A DNA stretch of 64,000 bases from Lachancea kluyveri NRRL Y-12651 (GCA_000149225.2 CM000694.1:1116001-1180000); one strand, 5' to 3'. Counted from the stretch's first letter, positions 40,000-50,637 are shown. Program-made: numbers and translations. Notes: generated from the letters alone by a model not told the origin.

Positions 40000-41376
40000 A
40001 TGAGTTACAGCATGGATAATAAGTTAGAAGTACTGCTGAAATGGCTAAACAGTTCGGGAAGCACAAGTATATCCAAAAACATTGGTATATGTGAAAACGA
40101 ACTATCCGGCAGAGGTGTTTCTTTGATACAAGGTAAACTCAAAACCAACGAAGAAATAATTTCAATTCCCAGTTCACACCAAATTAACTTTCACACTGTC
40201 CTTTATCATATTTCAAAGTTCAATGATTCACTAGTAATACCTGGAATTACTGCTTCTCATAAAGAAGGAGACGAGGAAGAGGGAACTGATCCAAGATTCA
40301 GAGCTTACGGCTGTATGGATAAAGAAACGATTTTGGCGATGAGCTCTTTCCAACTGTTAACTCTGTATATTCTAGCTGAATGGGTCCTATTGCCTTACTG
40401 GAGCAATTGCGAAATCGAATCATTTTGGAAGCCCTTCTTTGAAATTTTCCCTACAGAAGACGACTTGAAATCCATTCCCGCTATTTGGAACACTTTACCA
40501 CACTCGAACAATAAAAAACTCTTCGAAATTCTTCCCAATGCTTCCAAGATTCATGGTATGAGAATAAGTAAGCTACTGAAGAATGATTGGGAAACAATTT
40601 CCCCTGTTATACACCGCTGGAACACTATATTTCAGGATAAAAACATTCCTGACCTGGAAACCCAGTTCACGAAATTCGTTCATGTATATTTTGTTATTAA
40701 TTCCCGTTGTCTCTATACGGAAATTTTGTTGAAGGAAGATCCAGTGGACAAGTTTACAATGGTTCCATATGTTGACTTTTTAAATCACACTACCGAAGTT
40801 GGTGTTCATTGTTACCCAAAGATGGATACCTTCAAGAAGAATAACTATGGAATTGGTCAATTTAGCATTCGGTGTGGATCCCATGAGTACAACAAATTAG
40901 GGGAGGAGTTATTTTTGAACTACGGTGCGCATTCGAACGACTTCTTGATCAACGAATACGGGTTTGTTGCTGATAACAACGATTGGAACTTCATTGACGT
41001 AACACCCGAAATCGAATCTTTAGTTTGTAATCCAAAACAAAAAGATTTTCTAGAAGACCATGGCTATTGGGGAGATTACACAATTACCGCCCAGGATATT
41101 AGTTTTAGGATTCTAGTGGCACTAGCATTAATTGTGACAGATGATTTCCGAAGAGTCGAAAAGTTTATGCTAGGATATATTTCGGAGGATTATTTTCGTC
41201 CAAAGCTGAACGGTATCCTTAAGAAAACTCTTCAGCATGTACAGAAAGCTTGCGACGCCAAAATTGAAGGAATCCATAAAATGTATCATGTCGATCCGCT
41301 TTGTGCTAGGAACATAATCACCATATACAAAGACTATTTGAAGATACTATCGGACCAGCTTAAACAATTGGACTAG
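40000..41376 (+). CDS. RKM2: SET-domain ribosomal lysine methyltransferase Rkm2
   Basis: It methylates ribosomal protein L12 (Rpl12) on lysines. The 458 residues (about 479 in S. cerevisiae, YDR198C) have the split SET domain of the RuBisCO-LSMT class. The N-SET begins around residue 23 (GICENELSGRGV), and the core has VPYVDFLNH and the GEELFLNYGAHSNDFLINEYGF motif that forms the SAM pocket. A helical C-terminal domain follows. The stop lies 29 bp from the CBS2 stop. Confidence 0.92.
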   Translation: MSYSMDNKLEVLLKWLNSSGSTSISKNIGICENELSGRGVSLIQGKLKTNEEIISIPSSHQINFHTVLYHISKFNDSLVIPGITASHKEGDEEEGTDPRFRAYGCMDKETILAMSSFQLLTLYILAEWVLLPYWSNCEIESFWKPFFEIFPTEDDLKSIPAIWNTLPHSNNKKLFEILPNASKIHGMRISKLLKNDWETISPVIHRWNTIFQDKNIPDLETQFTKFVHVYFVINSRCLYTEILLKEDPVDKFTMVPYVDFLNHTTEVGVHCYPKMDTFKKNNYGIGQFSIRCGSHEYNKLGEELFLNYGAHSNDFLINEYGFVADNNDWNFIDVTPEIESLVCNPKQKDFLEDHGYWGDYTITAQDISFRILVALALIVTDDFRRVEKFMLGYISEDYFRPKLNGILKKTLQHVQKACDAKIEGIHKMYHVDPLCARNIITIYKDYLKILSDQLKQLD

Positions 41377-41405
41377 CGAATATGTGTATCAATACTTATT
41401 AATAT

Positions 41406-42524
41406 TTACAGGTAACGATAGTTCAAAGCTTTGTATTTGTTTAGTTCCACCTTTCCTTTTACAAGGTTCATTATAGTCTCATTCATATAACAATCTAGTT
41501 TTTTGTACCTTGCTAAACTCACGAAATAGCCATTAAGTTGATTGATATCTGTACTATTCAGCACATCCATGTCCCTCTTCATTTTACTAATCCCATGCTT
41601 GTTCACTTCCAATGTGTGCAATGCTAATTGACGCAGCCTAGACTTATCCAGAGCAACCGTAGCGTGTGGTATGGAAGACAAAAATCGGTTGGTTTTCGTA
41701 AGAATGTTAACCTGTTCTTTTATTAGCTGGTCTATCGTTTGTGGAACGTATGAAATTTTCAAAAGTTCACCGTTGTGGTGGCAATCATACAAAACTGTCA
41801 AAGGACCGATACATGAATCAATAATCAATTTCTCGTACCTCGATAAAAGTAGATCACCGTAAGAATAGAATAACATTTCTAGTGTCTTTGGAGATTCCTT
41901 TGTCATTTTCAACAGCTTTAGCAAATCGTTAGTATTTTCGTATTTGTCCAATTCCTCCGATGCACATCTATATTTATAAGAGTGTAGGTCCCTAGGCACA
42001 GGGCTTATTCTCATTGGGATCTTGTGAGAGTTAAGGGCAAAGTTGAATTCTTGAGTTTGTGTCACGCAGTCTTGAGGAGCTACAGCAACAAAAAGATTTG
42101 GTCTCGTGTCCTTTTCTGGCCACATATTTTTGTAGAGATACTCTATTACACCAAAACCGGGGTTAACCAATAACAAATTTGTATTTGGGTCAATAGATTT
42201 TACATATTTTTGCAGGGATGTGGTGAATGCTTTGGACTTGTGTTCAGCAACGATTAAGTTTTCCACATTAGCAATCTCACCAGAAGCGAACATAGGTGGG
42301 GAGCAGGAAGCCATAAACTGGTTAAATGTCCTCGTTTTTTCGTTTTTGTTCTCGAAGGTCAAACTAGAATCATTCTCTAGAAACCTGTTCAATTTCTTTT
42401 GGTCATTCAACAGTAGCACGACCTGAGGAACCTTAGGCTGTATGCTCAACTGAGCAATCTCATGAGATATTATAGAGATAATAGGCGCATTTCCTAATGA
42501 GTAGACCCTTGGAACAGTTGCCAT
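41406..42524 (-). CDS. CBS2: Mitochondrial COB mRNA translational activator Cbs2
   Basis: It is needed for translation of cytochrome b mRNA at the inner membrane. The 372 residues (about 389 in S. cerevisiae, YDR197W) start IPRVYSLGN-like and share VVLLLNDQKKLNRFL and a C-terminal LNGYFVSLARYKK segment with S. cerevisiae Cbs2. There is a weak ketopantoate-reductase-like N-terminal fold. This is a fast-evolving protein; context (RKM2, CAB5) supports the call. Confidence 0.9.
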   Translation of the reverse strand: MATVPRVYSLGNAPIISIISHEIAQLSIQPKVPQVVLLLNDQKKLNRFLENDSSLTFENKNEKTRTFNQFMASCSPPMFASGEIANVENLIVAEHKSKAFTTSLQKYVKSIDPNTNLLLVNPGFGVIEYLYKNMWPEKDTRPNLFVAVAPQDCVTQTQEFNFALNSHKIPMRISPVPRDLHSYKYRCASEELDKYENTNDLLKLLKMTKESPKTLEMLFYSYGDLLLSRYEKLIIDSCIGPLTVLYDCHHNGELLKISYVPQTIDQLIKEQVNILTKTNRFLSSIPHATVALDKSRLRQLALHTLEVNKHGISKMKRDMDVLNSTDINQLNGYFVSLARYKKLDCYMNETIMNLVKGKVELNKYKALNYRYL

Positions 42525-42621
42525 CAGGGGAGAAGTGGATTATACTGATTGGTACTTGTCGACGAGCTTCCAGAGATGGATCTTTCTGATCGATAATGAA
42601 ATTTCTCTTTCTAGAGAGATC

Positions 42622-42628
42622 CGGGTAA
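42622..42628 (-). promoter_or_regulatory. Reb1-type site (TTACCCG) between CBS2 and CAB5
   Basis: CGGGTAA on the plus strand lies about 55 bp upstream of the CAB5 ATG and 100 bp upstream of the CBS2 ATG. It matches the Reb1 core used at nucleosome-free divergent promoters. Function is inferred. Confidence 0.5.
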
Positions 42629-42680
42629 AGGAGAAGCCACAAAGCCAATCGTGAAGATACGCAACAAGGTTTAGTGAATA

Positions 42681-43412
42681 ATGCTAGTCATCGGTTTAAC
42701 TGGTGGAATTGCCTGTGGTAAGACTACTGTCTCTAGAAGACTAGAGAAGCACCATAAACTGCCCATAATTGATGCAGACAAAGTCGCTAGGGAAGTTGTT
42801 GAGCCAGGCCAAGATGCCTACAATAAAATAGTAGACTATTTTAAAACCAAAATCCCCGATTTGCTAAATGAAGATGGCACATTAAATAGAGCTGCATTAG
42901 GTAAATGGGTCTTTTGTCATCCTGAGGACTTGAAAGCGTTGAACGGCATCACGCATCCAGCTATTCGGTATGAGATCTTTAAAAAGGTGGGAAAGTGCTA
43001 TCTGAAAGGTTACAAGATGTGCATTTTAGATGTTCCTTTATTGTTTGAAGCACATTTAGACACCTTTTGTGGCGTCACAGTAAGTATTATATGTGGTGAA
43101 GAAACTCAATTGAGGAGGTTGCTCGAAAGGAATCCAGAGATGTCATTGGATGAGGCTCGTAACAGGATCAAATCGCAGATGCCTATGAATGAGAGAATCA
43201 GAAGATCTGACTACGTAATCAACAACGATGGTGATTTGGAATCTCTATATGGTCAAATTCAGGGTGTTATCTCTACGGTAACTCCAACACTGTTCAGAAC
43301 TGCGTTGGAATACTTTCCGCCGTTTGGTGCTATAAGTGCCACGGCCATAATACTAACAAAATACGTGAGATATAAAGTCATTCAGAGCCAGATAGATAAA
43401 AAAAATATTTGA
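42681..43412 (+). CDS. CAB5: Dephospho-CoA kinase
   Basis: It catalyses the last step of coenzyme A synthesis, ATP + dephospho-CoA. The 243 residues (about 241 in S. cerevisiae Cab5, YDR196C) show the P-loop GGIACGKT (8-15), the DADKVAREVV substrate segment, and LDVPLLFEAHLD. A C-terminal hydrophobic patch (about 208-228, FPPFGAISATAIILTKYV) may bind membranes. Divergent from CBS2. Confidence 0.96.
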   Translation: MLVIGLTGGIACGKTTVSRRLEKHHKLPIIDADKVAREVVEPGQDAYNKIVDYFKTKIPDLLNEDGTLNRAALGKWVFCHPEDLKALNGITHPAIRYEIFKKVGKCYLKGYKMCILDVPLLFEAHLDTFCGVTVSIICGEETQLRRLLERNPEMSLDEARNRIKSQMPMNERIRRSDYVINNDGDLESLYGQIQGVISTVTPTLFRTALEYFPPFGAISATAIILTKYVRYKVIQSQIDKKNI

Positions 43413-43497
43413 TACGGTAAAGCTTTCCTTTTCTCTGTCTTTCACCCCTTCTCCTTCTTTCTACTTCTTTTATTAAAATTACATAGTGCTATATAAC

Positions 43498-44910
43498 CTA
43501 ATCCAATGGTCTTAGTGGATAAGTATTTTTATTGATTTCTGGAACTCTTTTATATGGCATCCCCCCCCTGTCCTTCTTTAACAGCAAAGAATTCCTGCCA
43601 AATGCACGGGCGATTAGCGGATTTTTGGCTTTTCTTTTCTTATTATTAGCGTTATCGCCAACTTCATCGATGTCCACTGGTTCCTTAGGTGGTTTATCCA
43701 GGTCTTTACTGAAGGCCGTGAAGTTGAGCCTATAAGTTAGTGGCACCTTAGTTTCGCAAGATACTGGCCCTCCTCTAATTTCTGTAACATCTGAATTTTC
43801 AACAGAAGAAGTGTTTAAGTGGAGTTCCTGTGCCTTTGAATTCGACCATGCAGGCAACAAAGTTTCGATTGGTTCACCCTCTTTAAAAGGCTTCAAGATC
43901 TTCTTCAACTGGACAGGTGACACTTGTAAGCCAAGTTTGGGCAAATCATCGCCATAAACAGTCACTAGTTTTGAATCGTCGACAAACTTTATCGTGCCGC
44001 GAGGCTTTTTGAGCTTTTTCTTACTAGTTGCATTGTCGTCCCTTAAGATGGATATCAGGGAATCAGTGGTATCCAACCTAGCTTTTTTAGCAGAAGAATA
44101 ATCATCATCATATGTGGACCAAGGCCGCTTCGGGATATCATTTGAGTCTCCCTTTTTTAAATACTTGGAGAATGATATTTTCTTTTTTGGTTCATCCTCA
44201 AATGGGATTGCTGTGGTAGCATTCTTGGAGTCATCATCGGTGTCGTTAGGTTCGTATTGTTGCGGTGTTTCATCAGGTTTGGTAATAGGAGGAGAAAGTA
44301 GATTTTGTTGGAAATTATATTGTTTACTAGTGGTATGGGACATAATAGAATCAATTTGATCTTGTCCATATCCAACTTTCGTCAAAAAACCGATATAAGA
44401 TCGTATGTTTTCACTAATCGTAGAATCTAATAAAGACAAGTTGGCAATACCACCGAGAAGTTGATCAGACTTCTCGATTGGCCTATCGTTGGATAGAACT
44501 AATGCATCGATATATTTTTTTCTTTCACTAGGTTGCTGGTAGGGCAATTCGTTGATAATGTATTCCAACGGTTGATCACCGCCAACCTCTTCATCCTTAG
44601 GGGATTTCTCCTTCTTGATCTTCGTCAATTGAGACAGATAGTCCATATACATAGACTTGAGTCCAGTGTAAAGCTGAATGTCAATGACGGTGACATTATC
44701 CTCCTTCTTCTCAATATGCTCATTATCTTTGGCAAACTGCGCAAACGCTGTTTCCAACGATGAGATATACCTATCGATTTTGTCAGATTGCTCCTTGGAT
44801 AACTCAGGTACCTGATTGAAGTCTCTAATATCAGAGCGCATGCTTTCAATAGTTGAAGATTGCAAAGCATGAGATATATTTACCATTTGTGGGATATTGT
44901 TAGAAGACAT
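43498..44910 (-). CDS. REF2: APT (CPF) complex subunit Ref2
   Basis: An RNA-binding regulator of mRNA and snoRNA 3'-end formation that anchors the Glc7 phosphatase in CPF. The 470 residues (about 533 in S. cerevisiae, YDR195W) have a helical N-terminal part (about 15-210). Basic linkers with KKARLD and KKKLKKPRGTIKFVDD follow, and a Lys/Arg-rich C-terminus. A segment close to 320-330 (GTIKFVDD) resembles the Glc7-binding region. Context (CAB5, MSS116) fits. Confidence 0.9.
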   Translation of the reverse strand: MSSNNIPQMVNISHALQSSTIESMRSDIRDFNQVPELSKEQSDKIDRYISSLETAFAQFAKDNEHIEKKEDNVTVIDIQLYTGLKSMYMDYLSQLTKIKKEKSPKDEEVGGDQPLEYIINELPYQQPSERKKYIDALVLSNDRPIEKSDQLLGGIANLSLLDSTISENIRSYIGFLTKVGYGQDQIDSIMSHTTSKQYNFQQNLLSPPITKPDETPQQYEPNDTDDDSKNATTAIPFEDEPKKKISFSKYLKKGDSNDIPKRPWSTYDDDYSSAKKARLDTTDSLISILRDDNATSKKKLKKPRGTIKFVDDSKLVTVYGDDLPKLGLQVSPVQLKKILKPFKEGEPIETLLPAWSNSKAQELHLNTSSVENSDVTEIRGGPVSCETKVPLTYRLNFTAFSKDLDKPPKEPVDIDEVGDNANNKKRKAKNPLIARAFGRNSLLLKKDRGGMPYKRVPEINKNTYPLRPLD

Positions 44911-45195
44911 CTCTCAGTGGTAGCTTTAAAAGAAAAAATTCACGGCCCAAGAATAATTCACTCAGTTGGAGCTAAACAGATGTCGAGAAAAGTACTCAGA
45001 TATTGGTAGTGGTTGCTTTTAGATTCGCTTCTTGAACTTTCTACTTATAGACTTGTTGACGGTTTTTCTCCATATCGAGCTTCAGACGTAGCTGGAAAAA
45101 TTTTGTCCTGTACCCGCAGACGTGAAAATTTTCATTGATGCGTTTACCAGTGTACAAACTTCTTTATTTGAAAGCGACACCAAAGCTAAATCCAA

Positions 45196-47202
45196 ATGAG
45201 TATCAATATGTCTCGTTTGTGTACAAGGACGCTTTTGAGAACGTCTGCTTTTAGCAAAATGATTGGGAGCTTTGCTCCTAGTTCTCCAGCATCATTAATA
45301 ATCAGACTCTATCACGATGATAGAAGAGGTGGTTTCAGTGGTAGAAATTCTGGTGGTTACGGCGGCAGAAATTCTGGTGGTTACAGTGGAAGGAATTCTG
45401 GTGGCTACAAGGGTAAAAACAACTTTAGAAGTCCTCAGAGAAGAAACGAAGGTGAAGGAGACGAAGAAGGTGGATTGCCTTTCAAGAAGTCCAAATTTAC
45501 CAAGGTTGTTAGAGTTCCAGAAAATGAAGCGGAAGGAGAAATAACTTTGGCTAGTTTAAAAGATGAGGGCATTATCGACAATATGTTGTACAAGTCTATC
45601 GACAGGATGGGCTTTCCAGCTCTAACTCCTGTCCAACAGAAGACAATCAAACCTATTTTGGCTACTACCAACGATGTCATCGCTAGAGCAAAAACTGGTA
45701 CTGGTAAGACCTTGGCCTTTTTGATTCCAATGTTCGAACATTTGCTTGCTAATAGAACGGACTCTCAGTACATGGTTAAATGTGTTGTTGTTGCTCCTAC
45801 AAGAGATTTGGCTCTTCAAATCGACTCAGAAATTCAGAAAATTCACAAGAACAATTACGGTTTACAAAAATTCAAGTCTGTCTGCTTGATTGGTGGTACC
45901 AATTTTGACTCTTCTATTAAGAAAATGTTCAAAGAAAGACCAAATATCATTGTCGCAACTCCTGGTAGATTACAAGACGTTATGTCCAAATTTTCTGGCA
46001 AATTTTTCAAATTTGTTGACTTCAAAATTTTGGATGAAGCTGACAGATTGTTGGAAATTGGATTTAAACAAGACTTGGAAAACATTTCTTCGCAATTAAA
46101 TTCTATCAACGAAAAAGGCCCTGAACATATTAGAACTTTACTGTTTTCTGCCACGTTAGATGACAGAGTCCAAGAGTTAGCCAATGATATCATGAATCGC
46201 GAAGAGTGCTTGTTTTTGGATACTGTTGATAAAAATGAACCGGAGGCTCACGAAAAAATTGATCAGCACTTGGTGATCTCTGAAAAGTTTGCTCATAACC
46301 TGTATGCTCCCATTGAAGAGATCAAATCCCAGTTAGCCGAAAATGAAAACTTGAAGGCCATTTTATTTGTTCCAACTGTGAAGTTTGCAAAGTTTTTCTG
46401 CAGATCTTTGGAGCAAATTCTTCCTGACTTTCCAATCCTCGAATTCCACGGTAAAATAGAACAGAGAAGAAGAACCAGAATAGTTCAAGAATTCAAGAGA
46501 GCTAAAAGAGGCTTACTAGTGAGCACAGATGTCGGTGCCCGTGGTATGGATTTCCCTAACATTGATGAAGTTTTCCAAATTGGAGTTCCTTCAGAGTTGG
46601 CAAACTATATCCACAGAATTGGTAGAACTGCTCGTGGTGGTAAAGAAGGTAGAGCTACCATCTATTTGTGTAAAGATGAGTTGCCATTTGTTGAGACATT
46701 AGGCCATGAGAAAAGGGTTAAAATTGAAAAGCAAAAAGATTATACCCCAAGCGAAGAAATCTCGACAGAATTCAAGGAAACTATTCGCGGAAAGGAGGAC
46801 TTGAATGATGCACTACAATCTATGTTGTCTTATTACAAGAGTTGTGAACAAGCATATGGCTTCAGATCAGACAGAATTGCTCGTCAAATTGCCAAGACTT
46901 ATGGTACACTTTTGGAAGACCCTGATTCCAAGATGCATACTACCAAACACACTGCTGCCCTAAGATTCGGGTTGCGTGGCAGAATTGTTGACGAGCTATT
47001 TGATCTTGGCTACAGAGAACAAGAAGATTATGACGACTACACCCCACACAGAACTTCAAGCGGCAACAGAAGCAGAAGTAGAACGTTTGAAGATGGTAAC
47101 CGCAGTAGGGGAAGAGATTGGAAGGATGACCATCGCCAATATGAGAAGAGAGCACCTTACAAAAAGCGTGGTTACAATCCACGTATTGATGACTCTTTTT
47201 AA
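45196..47202 (+). CDS. MSS116: Mitochondrial DEAD-box RNA helicase Mss116
   Basis: An RNA chaperone for group I and II intron splicing and mitochondrial translation. The 668 residues (about 664 in S. cerevisiae, YDR194C) show a basic presequence (about 1-40), three RNSGGY repeats (50-71), the Walker A AKTGTGKT (165-172), DEAD (280-283), the SAT motif, HRIGRTARGG and an Arg/Ser-rich tail that binds RNA. The repeat region makes the N-terminus Gly-rich. Starts MSINMSRLCT: the second ATG is four codons downstream and could also be used. Confidence 0.96.
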   Translation: MSINMSRLCTRTLLRTSAFSKMIGSFAPSSPASLIIRLYHDDRRGGFSGRNSGGYGGRNSGGYSGRNSGGYKGKNNFRSPQRRNEGEGDEEGGLPFKKSKFTKVVRVPENEAEGEITLASLKDEGIIDNMLYKSIDRMGFPALTPVQQKTIKPILATTNDVIARAKTGTGKTLAFLIPMFEHLLANRTDSQYMVKCVVVAPTRDLALQIDSEIQKIHKNNYGLQKFKSVCLIGGTNFDSSIKKMFKERPNIIVATPGRLQDVMSKFSGKFFKFVDFKILDEADRLLEIGFKQDLENISSQLNSINEKGPEHIRTLLFSATLDDRVQELANDIMNREECLFLDTVDKNEPEAHEKIDQHLVISEKFAHNLYAPIEEIKSQLAENENLKAILFVPTVKFAKFFCRSLEQILPDFPILEFHGKIEQRRRTRIVQEFKRAKRGLLVSTDVGARGMDFPNIDEVFQIGVPSELANYIHRIGRTARGGKEGRATIYLCKDELPFVETLGHEKRVKIEKQKDYTPSEEISTEFKETIRGKEDLNDALQSMLSYYKSCEQAYGFRSDRIARQIAKTYGTLLEDPDSKMHTTKHTAALRFGLRGRIVDELFDLGYREQEDYDDYTPHRTSSGNRSRSRTFEDGNRSRGRDWKDDHRQYEKRAPYKKRGYNPRIDDSF

Positions 47203-47806
47203 GCGTATTGGATCGATTGATCAGAACATTGCTGTAACGATTTTTTAAAATTACTGACACGGAAGAACAACGGGAGGATAGAAAGTTTGAAGTTGTTAAC
47301 AGAAGTGCCTTGAAGGGAATTCATTTTAGTTTCGTTTGTGTTACGGAAAAGAAGGTATATTTTCACTTGTACATAGTTTTTTGTTCTAGTTAATAGAAAG
47401 TCACCATATTATCTACGACTGTATAAGATAAGCCGTAGGAGGGGGGGATGAATCAGGTTGACGAAAGTGGCCATTTTCATGAGGAGCACTTGGTAAATAA
47501 GACAGAAATTTGTTGATGACAATTACGGTTTCTCGTATCCTACAAACTCGTAGCGTTATTACCATCAGGTTCAGAACAGAGTCGTAACAAATATTGTAGT
47601 TGTTCAGGATAGCTGTTTACCTCAAGACCCACCACGCACGTACATGATGATGAAATACGAAAATACGCACACAATTCTAAATAACTACATGTGCAATAGC
47701 TTTATATGTATTATCCGTAAAGTTATACTCACTCACAGTAGCGTCACTTTAAAATTCTGGAAAAAAAAAATACAAGATTGTCTATCTAAAGCCACAAATT
47801 TCTTAT
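47203..47806 (+). other. MSS116-VPS34 intergenic region
   Basis: A 604-bp gap between tandem genes. It holds the 3' flank of MSS116 and the VPS34 promoter. A G7 run (47442-47448) and an A10 run near 47761-47770 are seen, the latter about 37 bp before the VPS34 ATG. No tRNA, LTR or complete snoRNA box pair is found. Confidence 0.4.
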
Positions 47807-50422
47807 ATGTCATCAAGAAGCGTCACGTTTTGTGTATCTCAGGAACTAGAGATTCCGTTGAAGATTAAAGTTGATTCACTAGATGGAAGCAAGCCGCTGC
47901 TGAAACCCTCTCAAAAGTTTACTCAGCCTGCTCTATCTCAGAAGGTGTCAAATGTTTCACCTTGTAGTGATATGTTTGTTTCTGTCCAAGTGCTTGATAA
48001 AGAGAGGAATAGAAAACTGACTATCCCGGTTTATACACAGTATGTCCCTTTCAAGGGTTCAAGAAGGTGGAATCAATGGTTAACTCTTCCAATTGACATT
48101 GCACAGCTAGACACCAACAGTATACTACGGATAACGCTTTGGGAATATGATGTTACGAGAAAACTACAATTTTTTTCCATGGACACTCCCATATTTAATT
48201 TGAAAGATAACACGCTTAAGAGAGGTAAGGAATCCTTGAAATTTCAATACGATAAACAAGGAAGCGGACATGTGGAGAGTAGCGAAATCCAAGAATTAAT
48301 GAACAAGTATTTTCAGGGAGAGATAAAATCCATTGACTGGCTAGATGCTCTTACGTTCCAAAAGCTCGACATAATTGGAAAAGAGAAACAACTACCAGAC
48401 AGCACTTTTGTATTGGACATTGAGTTTCCCTTGTTTGAAATACCTGTAGTCTATACAGAAATGAGATATAAAGATGTTCAGAAGAATATTCCTACTTTTC
48501 ACAACTTTGAATTGAACAATGAAATCGTTGAAAGCAGACAGGAGTCTCAGGTTAAGATTTCCTTGGGCGATTGGTATGAATCTACTTTGAAATTTTACGA
48601 TCCTGATCAGTACAATGTAGACCCTATTGAGGAAAAGTTTAGAAGGCTGGAGAGAGCTTCTAAAGATTCCAACTTGGATAGAGAATTGAAACCTGATGCC
48701 AAGAAAAGAGATTTGTTGAATAAAGTAATAAGTTACCCACCAGGTACTAGTCTAAGCGCTCACGAGAAGGGCTTGATCTGGAAATACCGGTACTACCTAA
48801 TCAATAATAAAAAGGCATTAACAAAGTTATTGCAGAGCACTAACTTGACTGAAGATACGGAGAGAAAAGAAGTTTTAGAGTTGATGGATTCATGGGCAGA
48901 GATTGATATCGAAGATGCCATTGAGTTATTAGGATCTGCCCACAGAAACCTATCGGTACGCTCATATGCCGTAAGCAGGTTAAAAAAGGCGTCTGATACA
49001 GAACTGGAATTGTATCTGTTGCAGTTGGTTCAGGCGGTATGCTTCGAAAGTGCCTCCACTTTTTCTGACAAATCCAATAGCGAATTCACAATAGTTGATA
49101 TAAATCAAACAAACAACAACGGTATGATCACACCAAAGTCTCAAACACCTCAACTATTGAATTCTTTACGGAGTACCGAGGTTTCATCGGCAAACTCGTA
49201 CATGGGCCAAAGCTCGGTGGTAATATCCCCACTAGCTGAATTTTTAATACGGCGAGCAATTATTAATTCTAGACTAGGAAACTTCTTTTACTGGTATTTG
49301 AGCTCAGAATCAACTGATAATCAATATCTCGTGCATATTCTCGAAAGTTTTACTAGTAGACTAACCACAGAAAGGCGGCACCGCTTGGAAGATCAAGTCA
49401 AATTTGTCAGAATGTTAGTAGAAATTTGCGAGGATATTAAAAAGTTGAAAGAATCAACTCCGAAAAAATTAGAACTGCTACATCAGTTAATAATTACAAG
49501 ACTAAGGCCACTGTTGAAAAACAATTCTGTCGAACTACCTTTAGACCCTGATATTACTGTTACAGATGTCGTACCGGATAATTGCAAGGTATTCAAAAGT
49601 TCCTTGTCACCATTGAAAATTACTTTTATGACTGCCAGTGGATCCTTGTATTCCTTAATGTTCAAAGTTGGCGACGATTTGAGACAAGATCAGTTGGTAG
49701 TTCAAATTATTTCGTTGATGAACGAACTACTAAAGAATGAGAATGTCGACTTGAAATTAACACCGTACAAAATTTTAGCCACTGGCCCCCAAGAAGGTGC
49801 TATACAGTTCATTCCAAATGACACGATGGCTAATATCTTGAGTAAATACCACGGTATCTTGCCATTTTTGAGAGACCATTACCCTGACGCTGACAGTGAC
49901 CTGGGTGTTCAGGATTGGGTTATGGATAATTTTGTAAAGTCATGCGCTGGCTACTGTGTTATAACTTACATTTTAGGCGTTGGTGATAGACATTTGGACA
50001 ACCTTTTAATCAAACCCACTGGCCACTTTTTCCATGCAGATTTTGGTTATATCTTAGGACAAGATCCCAAGCCATTTCCTCCGCTAATGAAGCTACCTCC
50101 GCAAATTATTGAAGCGTTTGGTGGTGCTGATTCCTCAAACTACAACAAATTCAGAAGCTACTGTTTCGTGGCATACTCTATCTTGAGAAGAAACGCTGGT
50201 TTAATCTTGAATTTGTTTGAGTTAATGAAGACTTCTGATATCCCAGACATTAGAATTGATCCTGATGGCGCGATGCTGAGAGTTAAAGAAAAGTTTTGTC
50301 TGGATATTTCTGAAGAGGAGGCTACCATCCACTTCCAGAACTTAATAAACGCTAGTGTGAATGCTTTATTACCGTTAGTGATTGATCATTTACATAATTT
50401 GGCTCAATACTGGCGTGCTTGA
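47807..50422 (+). CDS. VPS34: Phosphatidylinositol 3-kinase Vps34
   Basis: The class III PI3-kinase makes PI3P for vacuolar sorting and autophagy, with Vps15. The 871 residues (about 875 in S. cerevisiae, YLR240W) show a C2 domain (about 20-220) and the PIK helical domain (about 270-480). The kinase domain has GDDLRQDQL, the catalytic loop GDRHLDN (Asp727 in DRH), DFG (745-747) and the C-terminal helix LPLVIDHLHNLAQYWR. High similarity to S. cerevisiae throughout. Confidence 0.98.
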   Translation: MSSRSVTFCVSQELEIPLKIKVDSLDGSKPLLKPSQKFTQPALSQKVSNVSPCSDMFVSVQVLDKERNRKLTIPVYTQYVPFKGSRRWNQWLTLPIDIAQLDTNSILRITLWEYDVTRKLQFFSMDTPIFNLKDNTLKRGKESLKFQYDKQGSGHVESSEIQELMNKYFQGEIKSIDWLDALTFQKLDIIGKEKQLPDSTFVLDIEFPLFEIPVVYTEMRYKDVQKNIPTFHNFELNNEIVESRQESQVKISLGDWYESTLKFYDPDQYNVDPIEEKFRRLERASKDSNLDRELKPDAKKRDLLNKVISYPPGTSLSAHEKGLIWKYRYYLINNKKALTKLLQSTNLTEDTERKEVLELMDSWAEIDIEDAIELLGSAHRNLSVRSYAVSRLKKASDTELELYLLQLVQAVCFESASTFSDKSNSEFTIVDINQTNNNGMITPKSQTPQLLNSLRSTEVSSANSYMGQSSVVISPLAEFLIRRAIINSRLGNFFYWYLSSESTDNQYLVHILESFTSRLTTERRHRLEDQVKFVRMLVEICEDIKKLKESTPKKLELLHQLIITRLRPLLKNNSVELPLDPDITVTDVVPDNCKVFKSSLSPLKITFMTASGSLYSLMFKVGDDLRQDQLVVQIISLMNELLKNENVDLKLTPYKILATGPQEGAIQFIPNDTMANILSKYHGILPFLRDHYPDADSDLGVQDWVMDNFVKSCAGYCVITYILGVGDRHLDNLLIKPTGHFFHADFGYILGQDPKPFPPLMKLPPQIIEAFGGADSSNYNKFRSYCFVAYSILRRNAGLILNLFELMKTSDIPDIRIDPDGAMLRVKEKFCLDISEEEATIHFQNLINASVNALLPLVIDHLHNLAQYWRA

Positions 50423-50435
50423 GTCGCGTATTAAG

Positions 50436-50442
50436 TTACCCG
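50436..50442 (+). promoter_or_regulatory. Reb1-type site (TTACCCG) upstream of CSC1
   Basis: TTACCCGG lies 14 bp after the VPS34 stop and about 200 bp before the CSC1 ATG. It may insulate the two tandem genes by roadblock termination and define the CSC1 promoter, both known Reb1 roles. Inferred. Confidence 0.5.
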
Positions 50443-50637
50443 GACAAATTATTTTCTATGTACGAGTTCTTCAGGGGAGACCGGGACTCTCGCGTACCAA
50501 AACATTAACGCTTATTTGATCCATCCAGGTTAATTGGAAGAAATCACCGAAACGCAGAATAGCAACATAATAACTAAAGCTCGGACCATATTGATCTAGG
50601 TCTTAGAAATTTAGTGCAAGGAGACCAATTTTCTTTA

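Noticed and set aside
47400-47600. Possible snoRNA in the MSS116/VPS34 gap
   Set aside because: A TTGATGA-like box is present, but no proper D box or terminal stem could be paired with it.
50614-50637. GTG start for CSC1
   Set aside because: An ATG in frame at 50638 gives the family length of about 781 residues.
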